Origin: Ectobius pallidus
Lineage: Eukaryota > Arthropoda > Insecta > Blattodea > Ectobiidae
Reading direction: 5' to 3'
Length of the DNA stretch: 64,000 nucleotides
Assembly (NCBI GenBank): GCA_964059195.1
Contig: CAXKWD010000005.1
Location: 144,237,686 to 144,301,685, forward strand
A program made the translations under genes and the position numbers. Positions 55,260 through 64,000 of the stretch are shown here, in pieces. Under the pieces are notes generated by a model, which was not told the DNA's origin, did no database searches, and saw only the letters and a list, made by a program, of their open reading frames with translations. How positions within the stretch are numbered: the stretch's first letter is position 1; each line of letters begins with the position of its first letter.

Positions 55260-56028
55260 TAGGGCCCGTTTCTTAGGTTTTTATAAACCCTGTTCTTAAA
55301 AACATTAAAATAGTTATATTTTAGTCTTTTACCATTTTCAGACAAGTATGTTTATAATCCAGTTTATTAAGTACAACAAACACAGTGAAACAAATATATA
55401 AATTAATTTTATTTTTAGTTAGAATCTCCAGGGCTCTTGAAACACAAAACCATAGAAAAGGACACGATTAATTTCAGAATTACCTCTGTCATTTCCAGTT
55501 TTACCACACAAACTCAACAAGAGTGTTTTTCAATTAATCAACCAAGTTTTAGAGTACTTTACTTTCGGCGTATTGCTGGAGGAAACATTGTGAATAAAAT
55601 GCGTATGCTTCTTAAGATAGTCTTTAATTTTCTCCTAAAGATTTCGGTTCACCGGGGATTTCGGTTTACTAACGACTTCCTTTACCGGGGCAAGTGGAAC
55701 AAAATGGTAAAATTAAAGAATTAAATTCTATATTTATCTTACAACTGTACTGGCAACAATGAGCTAGGTGCAAAATGTAGGCAGATATTTAAAAAGTAAT
55801 TTTTAATAGAACAATAATAAATAAATTATTGTTATTACATTGTTAAGTATTTTATCTTATTTTAATTAAAACAGTTTTAGCCACTTTTAAGTTTTATAAG
55901 ATTGGACTATGTGACTGCTTTGACTGTGAAATGGATAATTATGTTAAAATCACACTAAGCTAGCAAAAAATAAATAAATAAAAACAAAAACAAACAAAAT
56001 AGTTTAAATCCTAAGAATCCGGGCCCTA
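55260..56028. mobile_element. hAT-type non-autonomous element with altered right flank
   Basis: The ends TAGGGCCCGTTTCTTAGG and CCTAAGAATCCGGGCCCTA bracket 769 bp. The left flank is GTTATCAC (55252-55259). The right flank is GTTAGGCCTATCAC (56029-56042), the same 8 bp with GGCCTA inserted after GTTA. A 95-codon frame inside (55437-55724) has no known domain. Confidence 0.85.
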
Positions 56029-56042
56029 GTTAGGCCTATCAC

Positions 56043-56639
56043 TAAGGCAGGGAAAATAATGCTCTATCAGAAATGAAATATGCATGAAAATATGCTCTAC
56101 TCTATCATTTAGATAATTTAAACATTTTATGTTCTCTTGTTGGTTCAGTTGCATTTAAAAATTACAAAAAATAGCAGAAGTTGATTAAGTAACTAGGTCA
56201 ATATAACAAATTTGAGTAAATTTAAAACTAACGAAGTTAAACGTCGCTATATTATTACTCAATAAGTTCCAAATACATTAGGTCGTGTACTGCCAAAATT
56301 ATACAGTCTGTTCACAAAACAATCACCATCAGCTAAATATGTTATAAATGTTTGAATTATAGAAATAAGCAACAATTATTTTAATCTGTCAGAAATATGC
56401 CGTTGAAAATGTGAAAAATTAATAAAATATGCATAAATATTTCTCCGTATCAAACAAATGATGCATTATCGCAAAAATCAAATATGCAACAATATGCAAA
56501 ATGAAACCATCAGGTTCCTCTTATTTCTTTCATGTCTTGCACACATTTCAATGCTAGCTTGTATTAGAGTGCATTATTAAAAATATGACTTTTCTTAACT
56601 TCCGGATTCTAGTTATCACATTTACACAAATACGCCTTA
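56043..56639. other. Unassigned AT-rich sequence
   Basis: ATATGC-containing phrases recur (56080-56500), suggesting a decayed MITE. No gene. Confidence 0.35.
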
Positions 56640-56795
56640 TCACCCAGGATTGCTCTCGGTAAGCATCTCTCTTAGAGCCATGGTGACATAAGAGGGATTA
56701 GGCCAGTTAAAGAATCCCCTTGACCTCCTTGGGTATCGAACTCATGACCTTCCGATTTGTAGTGCAACCGCACCTCGACATACCCCTGTGTCATG
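56640..56795 (-). repeat. SINE-like fragment
   Basis: On the minus strand GTATGTCGAGGTGCGGTTGC precedes CATGAGTTCGATACCCAAGG, a B-box-like string at tRNA spacing. Confidence 0.5.
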
Positions 56796-58310
56796 GACTT
56801 TAGCAAATTAAATGTATCTGTCCATTTACCAGCATGAAGCCTTCAACAGAAACAATCTTGGTTTCTTAAACACGTATCTGCATTATGTACCTGGGTTAAG
56901 ACATCAAACTTAATTTTCCGGTTCATATTGGATAAATCTAATCTAGATTTTTTTAAATTTTTATTGAACAGTTTATGAAAATTACAGGGTTGAGTTATTA
57001 CCAGTATGAGTTCAATCCATATTTTGCCAATTTTCTTCCAAACGTTTTAATTTTATCTTGAATAAATATATTCATAAATTTATTAAATCTTATAGAAGAT
57101 ATTAACTAGCCCTAATAATGATATAATAAATATTACTATATATTAATATAAATATATTAATTATATTAAAATATAAAAATACTATTTTTAACATAAAGCA
57201 TTTCCAATATATATATATAATCCATAGACATCAGTTTCAAATACAATGAATGACCCAGGATCATGAATTACAATCACAGCGCAAAGCTGTATAGAATACA
57301 CAGGTTTACAATTGGCGATTCGAAAATAATAAAAAAGGATAAACACATTACAAATCATAATAACAAATGATTAGCTGATCACTGAACATTATCATTGAAA
57401 GTATAAATGATGATGTAGCATATTCCTTGATGATGTTGCTCAGAATATTTTTTATTTCCTGAGTGATGACTAAACTATATAGTATGATATTCCTAGTGAA
57501 TTTAGCCACGCCTCCTCATATAGATTTCTACTTTCAATATTTTCATTTAACATTAATAGAAGATCAAGATAGATAATTCGGACCATGTAATGGATGTTAA
57601 ATAAATTCTTTTGAAGAAATTCACCGAGTTCAGCTAGTAAAATGTTTTCTGAAGGGTTGATGTAACTTTTGTTTAACATTATGGTTATATTATAAGTGAG
57701 GAATTTTCTATTCTCGAGGAAGTGATTTACAGAAAACAACTTACACATTCTCATCTCCAGCAACGTCACTTTGAAGTTTTCGAACAAGGCTTCAATAAAG
57801 AATACGTATTTACGATAATGAGTGAAAGATTACAGAGTTTGCGGTGTACTAAAAAATGGTTATCGATCCGTGCTTTTGCCAAAGTGAGAAGTGCACAAAG
57901 CGACGTTCAGAAGAAGTGTCTTGTGATTTAAGAGCAGTAGTGTTTAGGAACTCCCACACATGGTTCAAGATTTGCGTAGCATTTTCTTACATTAGCAAGT
58001 GAACAGCAGTAAAGTTCCAAACACAAATACGCAGATCTTGGGATATACACGTCCTGGAGGTGTGTTCTGATTATTTGTTCATCCACTTGTTCTGCAGAAG
58101 ACCATGTGACTGCAAGGGTGGAAAGTTAGATTAATGGGAACATTTCTGAATGAATTTTTTTATTATATCTGAAAATATCGTACTTAGCACACAATAAGGT
58201 AAAGTAAATAAAATATGGATATCCTGCATTAAAGTTTCAGAAAATTACGCTGATACATTTTAAGTTTTAACTGAAGAGGGACTAAATAAAATTAGATAAT
58301 ATACATATTA
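56796..58310. other. Unassigned AT-rich sequence
   Basis: A 105-codon minus-strand frame (57470-57787) has no recognisable motif; its composition is AT-driven and it is not called a gene. Confidence 0.35.
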
Positions 58311-58600
58311 TTCTTCTTCCTCTTTTTCTTCTTCAAAGCACTACAGCCAAATAAGGACCTTGGCCTCTTCGATGAACCTCTTCCAAACATCCTTCTCTCA
58401 CAGTTGTTTGTTTTACACTTTTTACAGACCTTCGCGCACATAATCCCATCTGTTCGTAGTTTTAAATCTTAATCTGGTTCCTTCAGGCTGTGATTTGAAG
58501 ATTTCTTTTACCTTTCTAATATTTGGCATTCTGTTAATATGCCTAATCCAACTCAAATGACCAAGCGTAATATTTGAAACGATATCAACATCTCCTAGTT
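58311..58600 (-). repeat. Possible LINE 3' end fragment
   Basis: On the minus strand a GAGGCCAAGGTCCTTATTTG phrase followed by a (GAAGAA)-like tail resembles the 3' ends of insect LINEs. Weak. Confidence 0.3.
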
Positions 58601-58683
58601 ATTTTATTAATTATTTTATAACACATTATGGTGTATAATATACAATGGTATATGGTATATATATAATTATATACAGAGAGATT

Positions 58684-58774
58684 ATTTTTGCGATGTGCCG
58701 AGAACGCACGGTCCGGCGGCCAGGAAGCAAGTCGTTGGCCGGTAAAAGCGCTCCTACGGCACATCGCAAAAAAA
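58684..58774. mobile_element. ~90-bp inverted-repeat mini-element
   Basis: TTTTTGCGATGTGCCG and CGGCACATCGCAAAAA form ends of about 16 bp around a GC-rich core that itself contains GGCC/CCGG inversions. A third half-end TTTTTGCGATGTGCTGCA follows at 58780-58798. Confidence 0.6.
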
Positions 58775-59639
58775 ACCTAATTTTTGCGATGTGCTGCACT
58801 TTATTGATATTATTAAGACTAATAACCACAATTTCATGAACCCGTCAATCAGGAAAACTAGTCATGAGATTATCAGATTGATGTAACACGATCAGTCTTA
58901 TTGAACTCACAAATTTTCACAAAATCCTTTGTTCTGTATGTAAAAAATATTGCATTCTTTGTCCCACAAAGTCATCAAAACGAAAAGCTAATGCAGGCCA
59001 ATTTCTTTATGTGTACAGGAATCCTACAGTAAACAAGGTACTGAAGTCGTGGACTTTAGCGTGGGAACAAAAATAGTATTTCTCTTGTTTATAGTAACGT
59101 AACCTAGATTCGCATCAACTCTAAAATAACCCAGTTTTAGAAGTCCCATTTCTACTGTAAAGACAGCAATTTCGACTACTACAATGTGTTGTCTCGGAAA
59201 TTGCCTTAAAGGAACACATGGACTATTACAATAAAATTAAACTGCAACTGTTACAGATATTGTTTCTAATCTTTTTCCACACTGGAGAAGATTTGACCTC
59301 GATTCTCGCGTCAGACACTTAAAAAAATGGAGTGAGAGATAGTTTCATCAAGAAGTATCAGTGTTATCCGTTAGTCTCTCAACTTTATAGAAATAATAAA
59401 TCTTTCTTGAATTTGCAATATCAGCATCTTTCATGTGCAGCAGCTTCTTCACAGCTGGTTATTCTGGAGTTATTCGTCTCCTGGAAATATCAGACCTAGT
59501 TGTGTCTAATGCACCTGTGATTGAGACCTCTGTTGAGAGATTTCTTGTGGAGAAATTCAAATGGAACTCTACCATGAAAAAAAAAACCACTAGAAATGTT
59601 TGGAATTTCTGTAGTTGCGGGCATAAACAAATGTGCTGC

Positions 59640-59762
59640 CTACCATCCGTCCGCTGCGCGAACTAGCTGACAGAAGGCAGGGTTGGGGGCATGTGGTCAG
59701 CATGACGATTCCTAGGCTATTATCGATGGCTTTCGTGACCTGAGCCGCTCTTCCTTATCAAG
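59640..59762 (-). repeat. Fragment of SINE family A
   Basis: It matches the body of the SINE at 45997-46312 in antisense (ATGTGGTCAGCATG and TCAAGTA parts) with many changes. Confidence 0.6.
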
Positions 59763-59905
59763 TATCCAGGTTTCACTTCCGTATATGTAACAACAGGTCT
59801 TATGTATTTTCAATTTCATGATCACATATTGTCATGCTTATGGTAGCAACGAATTCCATCAATTCTGCCTTTAGTTTATTCTGAAGTCTAATTTGGTTTG
59901 TGACT
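59763..59905 (-). pseudogene. LINE RT C-terminal fragment (YGSETW)
   Basis: On the minus strand the phrase YGSETWILD appears after a KIHKTCCYI stretch, the usual context of the YGSE.W motif after the LINE reverse transcriptase. Stops abound. Confidence 0.45.
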
Positions 59906-60316
59906 ATAAATAGCAAAATTCATTAACACTTCAAACCTTAAATTTCCAATATTCATACTTATCCAACAAAATTCATGAGAAAATATTCATAGTCAACATA
60001 ACGATAACCGATAAATGAAATTTAATTTATGTTGGCAGAATCTGATCTGGAATTATATTTATTGTAACTATTTGGCGAATACTTACACAATTAAACATGT
60101 AATGGATAATTCAAAACCACAAAATGAATAAAAACACATCGCAGCTTGTCACTGTCAGCGAGATAGCCAATGGCGATTTAATCGATATTCGATATATCGC
60201 GTTGGTGGCGCTGTGTGAGGTAAGTACCGGTAGGCCTACTAGCACCTTTCCGTTAAGATCAGCTGTTTATTTTTAGTTTAAACTCTGTTGCCAGTGGTGT
60301 CACTAGTAGTATCTAG

Positions 60317-61204
60317 AGTTATTAAGTGCCAGTATGGTACTTTATGAGATTGTGTGGGGGACGAAAAATGTCTGTCCGTCTGTCTGTCCGTCCGTCCGTC
60401 CGTCCGTGTGTCTGTACGCGCTCTAACTCAAATACGCTTTTTCGGATTTTCATGAAACTTGGAAAACACATTTATAATGTCAATGGGAAGAACCCTATTG
60501 ATATTGAACCAAATCGGTTCACCGGTACCGGAGTAATGCCCAATTTAGTGCCTATTTTAATAGATTATTTTAATTTCTATTAGAAAGGCGCCATAATTCA
60601 AATACGCTGTATCGGATATCCATTAAACTTGGTATACGCATTTATGACGTCCATGAAAAATACTCTGTTAAATTTGAACCTAATCTGTTGACCGGTACCG
60701 GAGTAAAACCCAATTTAGTGTATATTTTAAAGGCGCAATAGCTCAAATACGCCTTATCGGATATTTATGAAACTTCGTAAAACGCATTTATACTATCCAT
60801 GGAAAGACGTCTGTTGATGTTCAACCAAATCGGTTGGCCAGTACCGGAATAATGCCCAATTTATTGCCTTTTATGTTAATATATGAGAAGTCGCGATAAC
60901 TCAAATATGCTTTATTGGATTTTCCTGAAACTTTGTATACCCATTTATAATGTACATGGGAATACGTCTACCGATATTGGACCAAATCGGTTGACCGGTA
61001 CCGGAGTAAAACCCAATTTAGTGTCTATTTTAAAAACCCGGTAACTCAAATACGCTTTACCGGATTTTTATGGAATTTGGTATACACATTTATAGTGTTC
61101 ATGGGAAGACGTCTACTGATACTGGATGAAATCGGTTCACCTGTTCCGGAAAAATGCTCAATTTGGTGCCTATTTTATGATAATATACGTATTCGAAAGA
61201 ATTT
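60317..61204 (+). repeat. Diverged tandem array, five units of ~150 bp (copy 1)
   Basis: After AAGTGCCAGTATGGTACTTT and a (TCTG/TCCG)n run (60371-60412) come five units at about 60423, 60590, 60737, 60893 and 61035. Each has CTCAAATACGCTTT..CGGAT, ATGAAACTTGG, ATTTATAATGTCCATGGGAA, AAATCGGTT.ACCGGTACCGG and CCCAATTTAGTGCC. Units differ from each other by some 15-25 per cent by eye. In unit 1 the frame is open (SNTLFRIFMKLG...) but this is not kept in the others. A shorter copy follows at 62507. Confidence 0.8.
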
Positions 61205-62028
61205 GTATAAAAAAAATCCCTTTAGGCAGGCCTACAGGCGGAGGTAGATTTCGAAGTGCTTTTGGTTTAATTTATTGTCGCTGCATAGCACTCTTCTTCT
61301 TTAGCCTTGGCATGGCAAACCTGCAGTAAAGAGGAGAGTCTACAATCAATTGTTTTGACAACAATAATAGGATATAATATTCTGGGAGGCCGTGCGCAAG
61401 ATCAGCAATGAATAAAATTAGCAAAGCCGCTAAACAAGACAAAAGTATGATATTATAATAATTCTTTCAAGTGTTATTATTTTCAAACATTAAAATCTCG
61501 CGTCATATGAGAGCTATCAAGAAACTATTTATTGATTTGTAGAGTACTCATCAAGAGCTTTTCAACGATACCCCACAAGACGTGGTTTCAAAAGTTTCGA
61601 ATTTTCATCCCCCACCCCCACCCTCACTCGAACCCCCGAATCGTTGGTGTCACTGTGAACTCCATAGGGAGTACTCTAATTTATTCAAACAAAGTTTCCC
61701 TCTATACTCCATAGGGGCCGAGATATACATTTTTAAAAATTTCAACCCCCTCCCCCGACCACCCCCTTGGGCCAATTTTGCTCATTAACGAACTTGTCCG
61801 AACTATTGGGCCTAGAAATAACATATTAAAATTTGGTTCAAATATCTTCAAAATTATATATAAATTATATATAAATATAAATATCACAAATTTTTTTTTT
61901 GAACGGGCGGTGGTTTCGTACTTAGGGGAGCATGAAACGTAAAGATATGAAAGAATTTTTCGAAAATCATAAAGTGGTATCCATTGCAATAGGTAGATTT
62001 TTCTTCGAAAATCTACCTAAAAAAAAAG
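61205..62028 (-). repeat. Dispersed element, inverted copy inserted in the array unit
   Basis: The sequence is an inverted copy of 37745-38445. Comparison with the uninterrupted array unit at 63000-63050 shows it as an insertion after GAAAGAATTTGTATAAAAAA. It ends in a perfect hairpin GGTAGATTTT / AAAATCTACC (61991-62016). Confidence 0.65.
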
Positions 62029-62035
62029 CAAATCA

Positions 62036-62506
62036 TTTATCATGACAACATAGTCAATTGTTTTACTGTTATATTATACGGCTTTGGAAATTAAAATAGA
62101 GATAGCTATGACCAAAAACACTATTGTTTTACATGCGCTTATCCAACTAGACCGTTAAACTGACCCAGGTGACCGAGATGGTAACGTTTTGGCCTCACGT
62201 TATGGAGTTCCATGGTTCAAATCCCGAACCCAGCCAATTTCACTTTCTTTTTCGTATTTTTATGTGAGTGTGCGATTGTCAAGATATCAAAAATCTGTAC
62301 AGTTCAGCTGATGCTGGAAGATTTTAATCTGATTAAAAAGAAAACTAGACCTTTGTTCTTCCCTAAGCCCTGCTTAATGAATAAATCTGGAGCTTAACTT
62401 GTAAATCAATTAAAAAAACATATTCTACATATCATAATTGCAGTCATAACTGATTAAAAAAACACACTGGCACTTTTTTACATCAGTTTACCTGATTTTA
62501 TTAAGT
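62036..62506 (+). repeat. Unit tail with tRNA-like SINE (copy 1)
   Basis: Contains AGGTGACCGAGATGGTAACG (A-box-like) and CCATGGTTCAAATCCCG (B-box-like) at tRNA spacing, then a body ending TTTACCTGATTTTATTAA. The whole segment is repeated at 63042-63514. Confidence 0.7.
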
Positions 62507-63030
62507 GCCAGTATGGTACTTTATGAAATTGTGTGTGGGGACGAAAAATGTCTGTCCGTCTGTCTATCCGTCCGTGTGTCTGTACGCGCCATAACTCAAA
62601 TACGCTTTTTCGGATTTTCATGAAACTTGGAAAACACATTTGTAATGTCCATGGGAAGAACCCTATTTATATTGAACCAAATCGGTTCACCGGTACCGGA
62701 GTAATGCCCAATTTAGTGCCTATTTAAATACGCTGTATCGGATTTCCATGAAACTTGGTATACTCATTTATGACGTTCATGAGAAGTGCTCTATTGAATT
62801 TGAACCTAATCTGTTGACCGGTACCGGAGCAAACCCTAATTTAGTGTCTACTTTAAAAGCGCAATTACTCAAATACGCTTTATCGTATATTTATGAAACT
62901 TCGTATACGCATTTATAATGTCCATGGGAAGACGTCTATTTATAATGGATAAAATCGGTTGACCTGTTTCGGAGTAATGCTCAATTTAGTGCCTATTTTA
63001 TGGTAATATACGTACTCGAAAGAATTTATA
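62507..63030 (+). repeat. Diverged tandem array, three units (copy 2)
   Basis: Begins with the same AAGTGCCAGTATGGTACTTT and (TCTG/TCCG) run as copy 1 and carries three units (about 62590, 62727 and 62862). It ends GAAAGAATTTATAAAAAAAA and passes into the SINE-like tail without the insertion seen in copy 1. Confidence 0.8.
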
Positions 63031-63041
63031 AAAAAAATGAA

Positions 63042-63514
63042 AAGCAATTATCTTGACAACACTGCCTATTGTTTTACTGTGATCTTATAAGGCCTTGGAA
63101 ACTAAAATACAGGTAGCTATGACAAAAAACACTATTGATTTACATGCGCTTATCCAACTAGACCGTTAAAATGACCCCGGTGGCCGAGATGGTAACGTCT
63201 TGGCCTCACATTCTGGAGTCCATGGTTCAAAACCCGAAACCGGCCAATTTGAATTTTTTTTGGTATTTTTATGTGAGTGTGCGATTGTCATGATGTCACA
63301 AATCTGTACAGTTCAGCTGATGCTGGAAGATTTTAATCTCATTAAAAAAAAACTAGACCTTTGTTCTTCCGTAAGCCCTGCTTAATGAATAAATCTGGAG
63401 CTTAACTTGGAAATCAATTAAAAAAAAAACATATTCTGCATATCATAATTGCAGTCATAACTGATTAAACAAAAACATACTGGCACTTTGTTACATCAGT
63501 TTACCTGATTTTAT
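63042..63514 (+). repeat. Unit tail with tRNA-like SINE (copy 2)
   Basis: GGTGGCCGAGATGGTAACGT and CCATGGTTCAAAACCCG are the A- and B-box-like strings. It matches 62036-62506 over its whole length with scattered differences. Confidence 0.7.
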
Positions 63515-64000
63515 TAACATTGCATTTAGGCCTATTATTATATGATATTTATAATGCTTCACCACAGATAAAATTGTACATTTTTTCATATGCCCTTTTG
63601 CTCATAAGCAGTTTATGTACATAATCGCTGTGTGATTTTTTTTGTCAAAGAAGCTACAGATGTTTCAGTGTTTAGTCCTGAATTTACGTCAAAAACAATT
63701 GCACGTAAACACGATAAAATGAAAGTGACAGAAATAAAACAATAAAATTATGACAATAGACTCTCACGATTAGTTGAAATTTCGCAAATTCTTACACTGG
63801 ATTGGCCACTGATTCATGAACGAAATAGTCATAGTAAAATATCTCTAAAAATCTCTATCATTTTTAGCATTCATTCTGACAATCCGTTGAGCACTGTCAG
63901 TTGTGTAAAATATGAATTACCATTTGATTAATTGAGTTTTGTCCAAAACTTTTCCTCGAACACATCGCAGCAAGTAATAAACAGCTGCCAAGATAGTATC
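63515..64000. other. Unassigned sequence
   Basis: Nothing recognisable; one TAGGCCTA near 63527. Confidence 0.4.

Noticed and set aside
57470..57787. 105-codon minus-strand frame
   Set aside because: No recognisable motif, AT-driven composition and no splice or promoter support, so not called a gene.

Overview
This is a transposon-rich, AT-rich animal nuclear segment, almost certainly from an insect. Split exons with GT-AG introns, tRNA-derived SINEs, Penelope, LINE, gypsy, hAT and Tc1/mariner pieces, CCTAA-type repeats and a four-exon host gene all point that way. The mass of nested repeats and long introns suggests a large genome such as a cockroach or other hemimetabolous insect; that guess is inference only.

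Host gene. One complete host gene is visible: the mitochondrial fission adaptor Fis1, + strand, four coding exons at 5994-6038, 10559-10768, 13589-13694 and 16544-16641. They join in frame into 152 residues with a C-terminal membrane anchor. Its introns (4.5, 2.8 and 2.8 kb) hold a fold-back transposon, a nested hAT insertion, an almost perfect 83-bp-arm hairpin and a SINE. No other intact host gene was recognised. A putative non-coding first exon or promoter lies near 46.7-47.1 kb.

Layout. 0-5.9 kb: LINE tails, a small TA-flanked MITE, a Penelope-like fragment with a GIY-YIG endonuclease and a fold-back element ending 108 bp before the Fis1 start codon. 5.9-17.0 kb: Fis1. 17.9-19.0 kb: a pogo-like element nested in another inverted-repeat element. 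19.3-29.2 kb: a full gypsy-type LTR retrotransposon with an intact 1513-codon gag-pol frame and two 2.43-kb LTRs that look identical except for their last ~40 bp. 29.2-31.5 kb: LTR-like debris and a SINE end. 31.6-33.3 kb: a 5'-truncated LINE with target-site duplication. 35.2-37.2 kb: a hAT-like element containing a tandem SINE-like repeat. 37.7-60 kb: scattered hAT MITEs, SINEs, microsatellites, a palindrome and a Harbinger-like relic. 60.3-63.5 kb: a duplicated unit made of a diverged ~150-bp tandem array plus a tRNA-like SINE, one copy interrupted by an element also present inverted at 37.7 kb.

Most unusual signals. The octamer TAGGCCTA is strongly over-represented (about two dozen copies counted by eye). 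In at least one place an unambiguous transposon target-site duplication shows GGCCTA inserted at a TA. Others are the intronic long hairpin, the mismatched tail and missing target-site duplication of the otherwise young gypsy element, and repeated primer-binding-site-like motifs in that element's leader.
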